A DNA stretch of 64,000 nucleotides from Streptomyces brevispora (GTDB lineage Bacteria > Actinomycetota > Actinomycetes > Streptomycetales > Streptomycetaceae). A program made the position numbers and the translations under genes. The first letter of the stretch is position 1. Each line of letters opens with the position of its first letter. The DNA is taken from assembly GCF_007829885.1 (NCBI RefSeq), contig NZ_VIWW01000001.1, positions 5,270,001-5,334,000 on the forward strand. Reading direction: 5' to 3'. The notes below the pieces were generated by a model that saw only the letters and a list, made by a program, of their open reading frames with translations, did no database searches and was not told the DNA's origin. This document shows, piece after piece, positions 1 to 8,932 of the stretch.

Positions 1-2
1 TC

Positions 3-1745
3 GCGGGGTCGATGCTGACCGTCGCGTACACCGTCCGGTTCGTCTGGGGTGCCTTCCTGCGCAAGCCCGGCGTCGCCGACACCCCGGTCCACCGGGTCGG
101 CTGGGCCTTCCTGACCCCGCCCGCACTGCTCGCCGGCTGCGGGCTGGTCCTCGGTCCCGGCGTCGGGTGGACCGACCGGCTGCTGAGCGCGTACGCGGAC
201 GCCTTCCCCGCGCCCGCGCATCCGTACCATCTCGCTCTCTGGCACGGATTCGGCACCGCGCTGCTGCTCTCGGCCGTCGCTTTGGCGGGCGGCGCCGCGC
301 TCTTCGTATGGCGCGGCGAGATCACCCGGTTCTCCCGGCGGATCGCCTGGCCGACCGCCGACAATGTCTTCGGCCATCTGCTGCTCGGCCTCGAACGGCT
401 CTCCCTCCAGGTCACCGGCTTCGTCCAGCGCGGCTCGCTCTCCGTCTACCTCGCCACCACGCTGCTCGTGATGCTCGGCGGGCAACTGGCCGTACTCGGC
501 ATGGACCGCCCCTGGGAGGGCGCCGTCGCGCCCCGGCTCTGGGACGTACCGCTGCAGGGCGCCTTCGCCGTGCTGACCTGTGCGGCGGCGCTGTGCTGCC
601 TCACCGTCAGACGGCGCATGAAGGCCGTGGTGCTGGCCGGACTCACCGGATACGGGACCGCGTTGCTCTTCGTCGTCCAGGGCGGTCCGGACCTGGCGCT
701 CACGCAGTTCTGCGTGGAGACCGTGTCGATGGTCGTGTTCGTGCTGGTGCTGCGACGGATGCCGGTGCACTTCCAGGAGTCGGTCAGCAGTTGGCGCCGT
801 GCCGTGCGCATCCCGGTGGCGCTGGCCGCGGCGGCCACGCTGAGCGTGGTGGTGTGGGTCGCGGCGGCCGCGCGCACGGCAAAACCGGCTGGCGCCGCGA
901 TGGTCGAGGAGACCGCGCACCACGGGCTCAAGGACGTGGTGGCCACCATCCTGGTCGACCTGCGGGCCTGGGACACGATGGGGGAGTCCGCCGTGCTGGC
1001 CGCCGCGGCGATCGGTGTGACGAGCCTGATCTATCTGCACCGCCGCACCGAGGAGGCCGCATCGCCCCCGGAGAGACGGCGGCAGACCGCCTGGTCGGTG
1101 AGCACGACCCGGCTGGCGGGGCTGCCGCAGGGCGACGAAGGGGCGCCCGAGCGCAGTTGGCTGGCGGCCGGTGACACACTCGCGCCCGAGCACCGCTCGG
1201 TCGTCTTCGAGGTGGTGGCGCGGCTGCTGTTCCACCCGATCCTGGTGCTCTCGGTGTACCTGCTGTTCTGCGCCGAGAACATGCCGGGGGGCGGCTTCGT
1301 CGGTGGGCTGGTCGCCGGAGTCGCCCTGATCACCCGCTACCTGGCGGGCGGCCGCTTCGAACTCGCCCAGGCCGCACCCCTGCAACCCGGGCTCTTCGCC
1401 GGTGTCGGTCTCTTCCTCTCCACCGGGGTCGCGCTGCTGGGCCTCACCGACGGCACGGTCCTGCACGCCTGGACCCACGACGGACGGCTGCCGCTGATCG
1501 GTGAGTACCACTTCGGTACGCCGGTGGTCTTCGACTTCGGTGTCTATCTGCTGGTGCTGGGCGTGGTGCTGGACATCGTGCGGGCCCTCGGCGCCAAGAT
1601 CGACCGGCAGATCGAGCGGGCCGCCGCCGAACAGGCGGCCGGAGCCCGCCCCGGTCCGGCCCCCGGTCCGCCCCCCGGACCCGCTTCCGGTCCGGCACCC
1701 GGACCTGCTTCCGGACCGGCCCCCGGCACGGGAGGCGCCGGATGA
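3..1745 (+). CDS. mrpA: Mrp-type Na+/H+ antiporter subunit A, C-terminal part (5' end outside window)
   Basis: C-terminal part of MrpA, the largest membrane subunit of the multisubunit cation/proton antiporter; the frame is open at the window edge, so the N-terminal proton-channel region is missing. About 580 residues are visible. Many hydrophobic helices are present, and residues roughly 400-530 form an MrpB-like domain (FHPILVLSVYLLF, GGGFVGGLVAG), so MrpB is fused to MrpA as in many actinobacteria; no separate mrpB gene follows. The last ~35 residues are a Pro/Gly/Ala repeat tail that looks disordered and is not part of the family core. The stop overlaps the mrpC start (ATGA), indicating translational coupling in an mrpA-C-D-E-F-G operon. 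Confidence 0.9.
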   Translation, partial: AGSMLTVAYTVRFVWGAFLRKPGVADTPVHRVGWAFLTPPALLAGCGLVLGPGVGWTDRLLSAYADAFPAPAHPYHLALWHGFGTALLLSAVALAGGAALFVWRGEITRFSRRIAWPTADNVFGHLLLGLERLSLQVTGFVQRGSLSVYLATTLLVMLGGQLAVLGMDRPWEGAVAPRLWDVPLQGAFAVLTCAAALCCLTVRRRMKAVVLAGLTGYGTALLFVVQGGPDLALTQFCVETVSMVVFVLVLRRMPVHFQESVSSWRRAVRIPVALAAAATLSVVVWVAAAARTAKPAGAAMVEETAHHGLKDVVATILVDLRAWDTMGESAVLAAAAIGVTSLIYLHRRTEEAASPPERRRQTAWSVSTTRLAGLPQGDEGAPERSWLAAGDTLAPEHRSVVFEVVARLLFHPILVLSVYLLFCAENMPGGGFVGGLVAGVALITRYLAGGRFELAQAAPLQPGLFAGVGLFLSTGVALLGLTDGTVLHAWTHDGRLPLIGEYHFGTPVVFDFGVYLLVLGVVLDIVRALGAKIDRQIERAAAEQAAGARPGPAPGPPPGPASGPAPGPASGPAPGTGGAG

Positions 1746-2419
1746 CCGTCAGCGCCTCGCTCCTCGCCACCGCAGCGGTGCTGTGCGCGGTCGGCGGCAT
1801 CCTCATGCTCACCCGGCCCCTCACCCGGATCCTGCTGGGCGCGGTGATCGCGGGCAACGGCATCAACCTGCTCGTCCTGGCAGCCACCGGAACGGCCGGC
1901 CGCGAACCCCTGCTCTACGGCGTCGCGCTGGGCGAGGTCACCGATCCGCTGCCCCAGGCCATCGCCCTCACCGCCATCGTCATCACGCTCGCCACCACCG
2001 CGTTCCTCCTGGCCATGGCCTACCGCAGCCACCAGCTGACCGGCACGGACGAGGTCCACGACGACCTGGAGGACCGGCGCATCGTGCTGCGCGCCGAGGT
2101 GTTGGGCGAGCGCGACGAACTGCGCGAGTGGTACCGGGCCGAGTCCGACCGTACGGACGCGGAACGCCGCCGGTACCGGCAGGAGCGCCGCCGGCTGAGA
2201 GCCAGACTGCGTGCCGACCGTGCGCTCCAGGCCCGTGGCCGGGACGCGTCCGGGGACCTGTGGCACGACGTCCTGGGCGCGGACCCGGAGCACTACGCGG
2301 CGGCGGGGGACGACGAGAGCCCCGGCCCGGCACCCGGCTCCGGCCCCACCCCGGCCCCAGGCCCCGGCACGGGCCCCGACACCGCCCCAGACGACGCGAA
2401 CCGAGGAGACACCGGGTGA
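1742..2419 (+). CDS. mrpC: Mrp antiporter subunit C (NuoK-like)
   Basis: Small membrane subunit of the Mrp cation/proton antiporter, homologous to NuoK of complex I. Three hydrophobic helices occupy roughly the first 100 residues (GAVIAGNGINLLVLAATG is a typical MrpC stretch). The usual length is about 115-125 residues; this one has 225. The extra C-terminal half is a charged Arg/Glu-rich helical segment followed by a Pro/Gly/Ala tail resembling the MrpA tail. It overlaps mrpA by ATGA and mrpD by GTGA. The start is fixed by the overlap. Function is firm; the role of the long cytosolic tail is unknown. Confidence 0.9.
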   Translation: MTVSASLLATAAVLCAVGGILMLTRPLTRILLGAVIAGNGINLLVLAATGTAGREPLLYGVALGEVTDPLPQAIALTAIVITLATTAFLLAMAYRSHQLTGTDEVHDDLEDRRIVLRAEVLGERDELREWYRAESDRTDAERRRYRQERRRLRARLRADRALQARGRDASGDLWHDVLGADPEHYAAAGDDESPGPAPGSGPTPAPGPGTGPDTAPDDANRGDTG

Positions 2420-4068
2420 ACGCACTCGTCCCGCTGCCGGTGCTGCTGCCACTCTGCGCCACCGGCCTGAGCCTCGCCTTCGGCACCCGGCTCAAACAGT
2501 TCCAGCGCTTCATCAGCGTCGCCGTGCTCACCGCCGTACTGGGGCTCTCGGTCACCCTGATGATCGCCGCCGACATGGACGGCCCGCTCACCGTGCACCT
2601 CGGCGACTTCGCCCCACCGCTCGGCATCACCCTGGTCGCCGACCGGCTCTCCGGGCTGATGCTGACGGTCTCCTCGGCCGTCACCCTCTGCGTCCTCGTC
2701 TACTCCCTCGGCCAGGGCATGGCCGACCGGGACGAGGAGACACCCGTGGCGGTCTTCCACCCCGCCTACCTGGTCCTGGTCGCCGGCGTCTCCTGCACCT
2801 TCCTCGCCGGTGACCTGGTCAACCTCTACGTCGGCTTCGAGATCATGCTGGTCGCCAGCTTCGTCCTGCTCACCCTCGGCGGCACCGGCCCCCGGGTCCG
2901 CGCGGGCTCCACCTACGTGATCATCTCCCTGTTCTCCTCGATGCTCTTCCTCACCGCCATCGCGATGACGTACGCGGCCACCGGCACCGCCAACTTCGCC
3001 CAGCTGGCCGTGCGCCTGGCCGCACTTCCGCTGGGCGTCCAGACCCTGATCCAGGCGATGCTGCTGACCGTCTTCGCCATCAAGGCCGCCGTCTTCCCGC
3101 TCGCCGCATGGCTCCCCGACTCCTACCCGACCGCGCCCGCCCCGGTCACCGCGGTCTTCGCCGGACTGCTCACCAAGGTCGGCGTCTACTGCATGCTGCG
3201 CACCGAGACCCTGCTCTTCCCCGGCAACCGGCTCGGCGATCTGCTGATGGCGGCCGCCCTTGCCTCCATGGTCGTCGGCATCCTGGGAGCCGTCGCCCAG
3301 ACCGACCTGAAGCGGCTGCTCTCCTTCACCCTCATCAGCCACATCGGCTACATGGTCTTCGGGATCGGGCTCGCCACCCGGGAGGCGTACGGCGGTGCGA
3401 TCGTCTACGTCGTCCACCACATCACCGTGCAGACGACGCTCTTCCTGGTGGCCGGGCTGATCGAACGGCGCGGCGGCACCACCGAACTCACCAGGCTCGG
3501 CGGAATCGCCAAGTCCGCCCCGCTCCTGGCCGTCCTCTTCTTCGTACCCGCGATGAACCTGGCCGGGATCCCGCCGCTGTCCGGATTCATCGGCAAGCTC
3601 GGACTCATGCGCGCCGGTGTCGCCGACGGCAGTGTCTGGGCATGGATCCTCGTCATCGGATCGACGGCGACCAGCCTCCTCACGCTGTATGTGATGGCCA
3701 AGGTGTGGAACCTGGCGTTCTGGCGGGCCGCACCCCCCGGGCAGGCGCTGGACGGCACGGTCCTGGAGTCCGACGAGGAGGACGACAGCGACTCCGACGA
3801 AGGCCCGGACCGGATGCCCGGCACCGGCGACGAAGGGATCCGCCCCCGCCACCAGCCGGCCGGACGCGCGGTCGCGGCCACCCTGCACGGCCACGCCGTC
3901 ACCACCACGACGAAGCTGCCGCGGCCGATGACCTGGGCCACCGCCGCGACGGTCGCGCTCGGACTCGCCTTCACCGTGTTCGCCGGGCCGCTGACGTCGT
4001 ACACCGACCGCTCGGCCGCCGAACTCCTCGCACGCTCCCCCTATATCGAGGCGGTGCTCGGACGGTGA
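2416..4068 (+). CDS. mrpD: Mrp antiporter subunit D (NuoN-like proton channel)
   Basis: A 550-residue, multi-helix membrane protein of the complex I/Mrp antiporter family, thought to carry protons. Family landmarks are FAIKAAVFPLAAWLPDSYPT and a LKRLLSFTLISHIGYM segment. The GTG start at 2416 overlaps the mrpC stop; upstream in-frame codons read through mrpC in another frame and are not the start. An unusual acidic insertion (residues ~452-475, with runs of Glu, Asp and Ser) precedes the last transmembrane helix, presumably in a cytosolic loop. The gene overlaps mrpE by four bases (GTGA). Confidence 0.92.
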   Translation: MNALVPLPVLLPLCATGLSLAFGTRLKQFQRFISVAVLTAVLGLSVTLMIAADMDGPLTVHLGDFAPPLGITLVADRLSGLMLTVSSAVTLCVLVYSLGQGMADRDEETPVAVFHPAYLVLVAGVSCTFLAGDLVNLYVGFEIMLVASFVLLTLGGTGPRVRAGSTYVIISLFSSMLFLTAIAMTYAATGTANFAQLAVRLAALPLGVQTLIQAMLLTVFAIKAAVFPLAAWLPDSYPTAPAPVTAVFAGLLTKVGVYCMLRTETLLFPGNRLGDLLMAAALASMVVGILGAVAQTDLKRLLSFTLISHIGYMVFGIGLATREAYGGAIVYVVHHITVQTTLFLVAGLIERRGGTTELTRLGGIAKSAPLLAVLFFVPAMNLAGIPPLSGFIGKLGLMRAGVADGSVWAWILVIGSTATSLLTLYVMAKVWNLAFWRAAPPGQALDGTVLESDEEDDSDSDEGPDRMPGTGDEGIRPRHQPAGRAVAATLHGHAVTTTTKLPRPMTWATAATVALGLAFTVFAGPLTSYTDRSAAELLARSPYIEAVLGR

Positions 4069-4712
4069 GACGACGACTGATCACGCTCTCCTACCGGAAC
4101 AAGAAGCTGCCACCCTTCAGCTGCGAGTTCGGCGGCCGCCGCCGGCGCGTGCTCGACCTCCCGCTGATCGCCTGGCTCACCGTCATCTGGGTGCTGCTCT
4201 GGTCCAGCCTGAACTGGGCCAACGCGCTCACCGGCGCGGTGGTCGCGGTCGCCGTCTGCCTGGCGTTCCCACTGCCAGGGGTCGACCTCGGCCTTCGCCT
4301 GCACCCCGGGGGCATCCTCCGGCTGGCCTGCTTTCTGCTCTACGACATGTACACCTCCGGCGTGCGGGTCACCCGGCAGATCTTCGGAGACCATCCGCAC
4401 CGGGCCGCCGTGGTCGCCGTACCACTGCGCTGCCGCTCGGACCTGATGCTCACGGCGACCGCCGTCGCGGTGTCCAACGTGCCCGGCGGATCGGTCGTCG
4501 AGGTGCGCCGCGCCACGGCCACCCTCTTCCTGCACGTCCTCGACGCGGACCGGCCCGCCGAACTGGACGCGGCCCGGCGTTCCGCATGGCGCCTGGAGGA
4601 GCTGACGGTCCGGGCCTTCGGCACCCCCGACGAGATCGCCCGCGTCGCCGTACCACCACAGACGGCACCACACACCGGCGAGCGGCCGGGAGAACAGGGG
4701 GAGGACGCATGA
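4065..4712 (+). CDS. mrpE: Mrp antiporter subunit E
   Basis: Membrane subunit E of the Mrp antiporter, 215 residues from the GTG at 4065 that overlaps the mrpD stop. Two adjacent hydrophobic helices lie near residues 28-65, and the cytosolic domain contains the family-like LTATAVAVSNVPGG stretch. The N-terminus has a short basic lead and the C-terminus a hydrophilic tail rich in Pro, Thr and Glu. It overlaps mrpF by ATGA, so subunit E is made from the same coupled transcript as its neighbours. Confidence 0.88.
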   Translation: MRRRLITLSYRNKKLPPFSCEFGGRRRRVLDLPLIAWLTVIWVLLWSSLNWANALTGAVVAVAVCLAFPLPGVDLGLRLHPGGILRLACFLLYDMYTSGVRVTRQIFGDHPHRAAVVAVPLRCRSDLMLTATAVAVSNVPGGSVVEVRRATATLFLHVLDADRPAELDAARRSAWRLEELTVRAFGTPDEIARVAVPPQTAPHTGERPGEQGEDA

Positions 4713-5044
4713 GTGCCACGGAGACCGTCGACCGGGTGCTGCTCATCGCAGCCGTCGTCTTGATCATCATCGCCGGGGCGGGCCTGCTGACCCGCATCTG
4801 GCTGGGCCCCTCCATGCTGGACCGGGCGATCTCGCTGGACGTCTGCGCGGCCCTGATCATCGCCGGGCTCGGCGCCAAGTCGGCCTTCGCGCGCGACCCG
4901 TTCTACTTCCCGATCATGCTGGTGCTGGCCTTCCTCGGCTTCACCGGTTCGGTCGGCATCGCACGTTTCATCGCCGTACGCGACCGGCCGCCGGCCCGCC
5001 CGCGCGCCGACAGCGCCAAGAGGACGGGCAGGGACGCACCATGA
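4709..5044 (+). CDS. mrpF: Mrp antiporter subunit F
   Basis: Three-helix membrane subunit F (111 residues), with the family-typical GPSMLDRAISLDV sequence after the first helix. The ATG at 4709 overlaps the end of mrpE. A short basic C-terminal tail of about 20 residues is hydrophilic. It couples to mrpG by a four-base overlap. Confidence 0.88.
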   Translation: MSATETVDRVLLIAAVVLIIIAGAGLLTRIWLGPSMLDRAISLDVCAALIIAGLGAKSAFARDPFYFPIMLVLAFLGFTGSVGIARFIAVRDRPPARPRADSAKRTGRDAP

Positions 5045-5394
5045 GTGTCTGGCTCCGGATCACCGACACGGCAGGCGCGGTCCTGGTCCTGCTCGGCGCG
5101 GCCATCTGCCTGCTGGGAGTGATCGGCATGCTGAAGCTGCCGGACGTGCTGTCCCGCAGCCACGCGGCCACCAAGCCGCAGTCCCTCGGCATCCTGATCG
5201 TGCTGGCCGGGGTCGCGCTGCGGCTGCGCAGCGGCATGGACATGGCGACCCTGGCCCTGATCGGCTTCTTCCAGCTGATGACCGGTCCGGTCGCCGCGCA
5301 CCTGGTCGCGCGTTCCGCGTACCGGACCGGGCAGATCGACCACAGCGAACTCCTCTTCGACGAGTTGGACGAGCAACTGACCGAGGAGAACTGA
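5041..5394 (+). CDS. mrpG: Mrp antiporter subunit G
   Basis: Three-helix subunit G (117 residues). The sequence GMLKLPDVLSRSHAATKPQS is the conserved MrpG region between helices 1 and 2. It is the last gene of the antiporter operon; the next gene begins 67 bp downstream and is of unrelated function. The complex exports Na+ (sometimes K+) in exchange for protons, supporting pH and salt homeostasis. Confidence 0.88.
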   Translation: MSVWLRITDTAGAVLVLLGAAICLLGVIGMLKLPDVLSRSHAATKPQSLGILIVLAGVALRLRSGMDMATLALIGFFQLMTGPVAAHLVARSAYRTGQIDHSELLFDELDEQLTEEN

Positions 5395-5461
5395 CTGCGG
5401 AGAACTGACCGTCCGACCCGCCCCCCCGGGCCGCCGGGCCGGTCCCGTATCCTCTGCGCGC

Positions 5462-6607
5462 ATGGCTGACGACGGCATGAGGGATGAAGCGGTGACCGAG
5501 AACCGTATGAGGGCACGCGAGCTGGGCATACCGCTGACCGGCGAGCCGGGTCCGTGGAACGCGATCACGGACGTTCCCGGTGTCGAGGTCGGTTATGTGA
5601 CCCTGTGCGAGGGCGACGACGTACGCACCGGAGTGACCGCGCTCCTGCCCCGCGGCCGGGACCGTGTGGGTCTGCCCTGCGCGGCCGGCTGGCACTCGTT
5701 CAACGGCAACGGCGAGATGACCGGCACCGCCTGGATCGAGGAGAGCGGCTCACTCGCGGTGCCGGTGCTCATCACCAACACGTACGCGGTCGGCCCGGTG
5801 CACCGCGGGGTGGTCGACTGGGTGCGCGCCAACTGCCGTGACATGGCACCGGAGTGGCTGCTGCCGGTGGTCACCGAGACCTGGGACGGCCACCTCAACG
5901 ACATCCACGGCACGGCCGTGGAGTCACGCCACGCCGCGGCCGCCATCGAGGCGGCGTCGACCGGCCCGGTCGAGGAAGGCTGCGTCGGCGGCGGTACGGG
6001 GATGCGCTGCTACGGCTTCAAGGGCGGCTCGGGGACCGCGTCGCGGGTGGTGGAGTACGGCGATGACCGCTACACCGTGGGCGCGTTCGTCCAGGCCAAC
6101 TTCGGTGCGCGGCGCGAACTGGTGGTGGCCGGTGTGCCGGTGGGCCCCGAACTGCCCGACCGCCCCGGGCCGGTACCGGACGGTGAGCGCCAGGTGCCGC
6201 CCGGTGCGGGCTCGGTGATCGTGGTGGTGGCGACGGACGCACCGCTGCTCCCGGGACAGTGCAAGGCGCTGGCCCGCCGCGTCACCCTGGGCCTCGCCCG
6301 CACCGGCACCACCGGCAGCCATTTCTCCGGGGACATCTTCCTGGCCTTCTCCACGGCCAACGAGTCCGCGCTGACCAGTACGTTCCCCGCCGATGACGGC
6401 AGCGCCCCGTACGAGTCGATGCGCTTCGTGCCGTGGGGCCGGATGGACCCCTTCTACGGTGCGGTCGTCGAGTCGGTGGAGGAGGCGGTGCTCAACGTGC
6501 TGACCGGGGCCCACTCGATGACCGGCCGCGACGGCCACCACGTCCGGGCACTGCCGCTGGACAGGCTGTCCGAACTGCTGGCGGCACGCGGGGCGGTGGC
6601 CGAATAG
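5462..6607 (+). CDS. P1-family peptidase (DmpA-type L-aminopeptidase/D-esterase)
   Basis: Member of the DmpA/P1 peptidase family: N-terminal-nucleophile hydrolases that self-cleave at a Gly-Ser bond and release N-terminal residues from small peptides or amides. The probable cleavage site is GAGSVIVVVATDAPL, with Ser251 becoming the nucleophile. Other family stretches are ITDVPGVEVGYVT near the N-terminus and GCVGGGTGMRCYGFKGG near residue 180. Length (381) is normal. The ATG at 5462 lacks a clear ribosome binding site; GTG at 5492 sits just after AGGGATGAAGCG and is a credible alternative. Substrate is not predictable. Confidence 0.88.
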   Translation: MADDGMRDEAVTENRMRARELGIPLTGEPGPWNAITDVPGVEVGYVTLCEGDDVRTGVTALLPRGRDRVGLPCAAGWHSFNGNGEMTGTAWIEESGSLAVPVLITNTYAVGPVHRGVVDWVRANCRDMAPEWLLPVVTETWDGHLNDIHGTAVESRHAAAAIEAASTGPVEEGCVGGGTGMRCYGFKGGSGTASRVVEYGDDRYTVGAFVQANFGARRELVVAGVPVGPELPDRPGPVPDGERQVPPGAGSVIVVVATDAPLLPGQCKALARRVTLGLARTGTTGSHFSGDIFLAFSTANESALTSTFPADDGSAPYESMRFVPWGRMDPFYGAVVESVEEAVLNVLTGAHSMTGRDGHHVRALPLDRLSELLAARGAVAE

Positions 6608-6665
6608 TCCCGGCAGGAGCAGGGCGCGGTGGCGCCCTGTCCTCACCGGCCGACCGGTCCCGCGG

Positions 6666-7964
6666 TCAGGACTTCCGCGGCCGGCCCGGTGCGGCCGAAT
6701 CGGTCCGCCGGCCGGACGCGAGAGCAACGGCGCCCAGGACGGAGAGCAGCATCCACCCGGCGGCGTAGAGGAAGCCGGCGGTCGGGGAGACGGCGGTGTA
6801 CAGGATCCCGACCACAACGGTGGCCGCGACATCACCGCAAGCCTGTACGGCGCCGAGGATGCCGAATCCGCTGCCGCGCAGCCGGTCCGGCAGGAGTTGG
6901 GCGACGAGGGCGGATTCCGCGGTCTCCGCGCATCCGATACCGGCCCCGGCCAGGCTGAAGAAGAGCAGCAGCACCCACCAGGACTGCGACCCGACCGCGA
7001 ACCCCGCGTAGGCCAGGACGTAGAGAGCCGATCCGGCGGCGAACACGACACGCGGTCCCGCCCGGTCGATCCAGTGGCCGCCGGCATAGGCGACGACCGC
7101 GCCGACGGCGTTGTGCGCGGCGTAGATCAAAATGGCCAGGGACGCTGCGGCGGTGGCCGAGTGGCCATTGGCCTGCAGGAGTTGGGTGGCCCGCAGGATC
7201 AGCAGCGTGACGGCGACGTTGCCGAACTCGAAGAGCAGGATCGGCAGCATGGGTCTCAGTAGCCCCGCGTCCCACAGCCCGGCGAACCGCAGCCGGATCG
7301 GGACCCGGTTGCCGTCCGCGTGGCGGCGACGTGCCTCACGGGCCGCGACGGTGATCGTGACCGCGGCCAGGACGCCGGGGACGAATGACAGCCAGATCGC
7401 CGGCCGGATACCCAGCCAGGCCACCAGACCGGCGGCGGCCAGAGGTCCGACCACCGCCCCGAGGTTGTCACCGGCGCGCTCCAGACCGTACGCACGGCCG
7501 AAGGCGTGGCGCGGTACCAGGGACGCGAGGAGCGTGTCCTTGGCCGGCGAGCGCAAGCCCCGGGACGACCAGGCGAGTGCGCGCAGGACACCGACCTGCC
7601 ACACCGCCGTGGCCAGACCGATGGCAGCGGTCGCGATCGCGGTACCGAGATAGCCGCCGGTGACCATGCGGCGCCGTCGGCGCGGGTCGTTGGCCAACGG
7701 GCCGCCGACCAGCTTCATGACCCCGGTGAGCGCATCACTGACACCCTCGATCAGCCCCAGCGAAGCGGCGGAACCGTGCAGAACGCTCGTCACGAAGCTG
7801 GGAAGTACCGCCGTCGCGATCTCATGGCCGGAATCGGAGAGGAAACTCGTCACCGAGACGCTGCCCACCCCGGTGGTCAGCCATTTCCCGCCCTCCTCCG
7901 GGCCGGGGCGTCGGCCCGGGCCCGGAGTGGCGGTGACATCGGATGGGTCATGATCTTCAGACAC
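6666..7964 (-). CDS. MFS transporter
   Basis: A 432-residue membrane protein with about 12 hydrophobic helices, assigned to the major facilitator superfamily from its layout and loop motifs (LVGGPLANDPRRRRR after helix 2; SPAKDTLLASLVP around helix 4). The loop between helices 6 and 7 is Arg-rich. Such proteins export drugs or metabolites, but the substrate cannot be named. GTG at 7964 is preceded by AAGGGGAC. It converges on the P1 peptidase gene with 58 bp between stops. Confidence 0.82.
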   Translation of the reverse strand: MSEDHDPSDVTATPGPGRRPGPEEGGKWLTTGVGSVSVTSFLSDSGHEIATAVLPSFVTSVLHGSAASLGLIEGVSDALTGVMKLVGGPLANDPRRRRRMVTGGYLGTAIATAAIGLATAVWQVGVLRALAWSSRGLRSPAKDTLLASLVPRHAFGRAYGLERAGDNLGAVVGPLAAAGLVAWLGIRPAIWLSFVPGVLAAVTITVAAREARRRHADGNRVPIRLRFAGLWDAGLLRPMLPILLFEFGNVAVTLLILRATQLLQANGHSATAAASLAILIYAAHNAVGAVVAYAGGHWIDRAGPRVVFAAGSALYVLAYAGFAVGSQSWWVLLLFFSLAGAGIGCAETAESALVAQLLPDRLRGSGFGILGAVQACGDVAATVVVGILYTAVSPTAGFLYAAGWMLLSVLGAVALASGRRTDSAAPGRPRKS

Positions 7965-8589
7965 TCGTGCGTCCCCTTTTCGAGCCAGCGTTTCACCTGG
8001 TCAGGTGGGGGCGGTTGGCGTCGATCAGATGCCGCGGAAGAGACCAGTCACTCGGCTGATCTGCAGGAACGATTGACCGCCAGCCGCTGACCTGCGGAAA
8101 TGTCCTTTCGGCTGTTTCACGCTCGTGCCCCTTGACGCAGCTGAAAGTCCCAGAAAAGTCCCAGAGGACTCCCAAGGAGACCAGGCGTTCCTTTCAGGTC
8201 ATGCGGGCTGTGCAGGCGTGCTGGAGCTCAGCGGTTAGGGGCCTCTCGCGGATGACGGGGGCAGGGACAGGTCCAGGAGACTGTCGATGGTGTAGTTGTC
8301 GAGATGCAGTGAGCGCCGGATGAGGCGGTCCCCTGCGGACGCGGGGACGTGGCGGAAGCGGTTGTGGAGAGAGCGACCTGGGTGGAGCAATCCTCGCGGG
8401 TGCGGGGACGACCTGCAGATCGCGCGGTTTGCCAGAAGGCTGGCGGGTGTCGGCTGGGTGCTGCGCGACCACACAGCGTTCCGTCGTGCTGGAGGCACTG
8501 TCCGGATCGCCGTTGGCCGTCAAGGTCGGAGAGTCGCCTACTGTAACGCCAGAATCCCGACGTCTGCATAGATTGAGTTCGACGCCATC
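7965..8589. other. Gene-poor stretch beginning a decayed region
   Basis: No convincing gene is seen here. Long open frames exist on both strands but have shadow-like Arg/Pro-rich composition. A short tandem duplication of AAGTCCCAGA lies near 8146-8166, and two CRISPR-repeat-like units lie at 8323-8412 (separate entry). Confidence 0.5.
8323..8412 (-). CRISPR. Possible relic of a type I-E CRISPR array (two repeat-like units)
   Basis: Read on the minus strand, 8384-8412 begins GTCGTCCCCGCACCCGCGAG and ends TTGCTCC. Its length (29), CCCCGC/GCGnGG hairpin core and TTGCTCC end resemble type I-E repeats of actinobacteria. A second, degenerate unit at 8323-8351 has the same GTCCCCGC core and lies exactly 61 bp away, the normal 29+32 repeat-spacer period; it matches at about 16 of 29 positions. 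No further units or cas genes were found, so this is at best an array remnant and could be coincidence. Confidence 0.3.
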
Positions 8590-8796
8590 GTGCGCGTCGT
8601 CGCAAAAGACGCCTGGAGAGTCAGGAGCGTCGTGACGAACGGCTTCTGCGTGGAAGCACAGATTGAAGCCAACGGGAGAGGAACGTGGAGTGCGTCCTTC
8701 GCATTTGATCCCGAGACCGGCGACTACCACTACTCCGCCCCTTACCCGGGCGCGAAGGCTCCTGCGTTCTTCGGTGACGAGGTCCGTACCGGATGA
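8590..8796 (+). CDS. Small hypothetical protein, possibly a gene remnant
   Basis: A 68-residue frame, or 54 residues from GTG 8632, which follows GTCAGGAGCGTC and has the better ribosome binding site. The sequence includes SASFAFDPETGDYHYSAPYP, balanced in composition and unlike the Arg/Pro-rich shadows around it. No family is recognised. It could be a genuine small protein or the tail of a lost gene. Confidence 0.35.
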   Translation: MRVVAKDAWRVRSVVTNGFCVEAQIEANGRGTWSASFAFDPETGDYHYSAPYPGAKAPAFFGDEVRTG

Positions 8797-8860
8797 GGGA
8801 AGCAACGGCTGGCTGACCAGCGGGCCCCAACCGACACCCCGCCGCACGTGATCCCTCCTT

Positions 8861-8932
8861 GCCGTTTGCGGCTGGTGGCGATCCTGCTGGCTTATTCCGT
8901 ACCCAGCAGGATCGTCACCAGCCGCAAACGGC
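8861..8932. terminator. Very long inverted repeat (30-bp stem, 12-nt loop)
   Basis: 8861-8890 pairs with 8903-8932 with a single G-T type mismatch, leaving a 12-base loop. There is no T-run, as usual for actinomycetes. It lies between the small ORF and the secreted-protein gene and could terminate transcription in both directions. The length is greater than needed for termination, so a mobile-element origin is also possible. Confidence 0.6.

Noticed and set aside
2293-3894. 533-codon minus-strand frame opposite mrpD
   Set aside because: Gly/Asp/Glu-rich antisense shadow of a strongly supported membrane protein.
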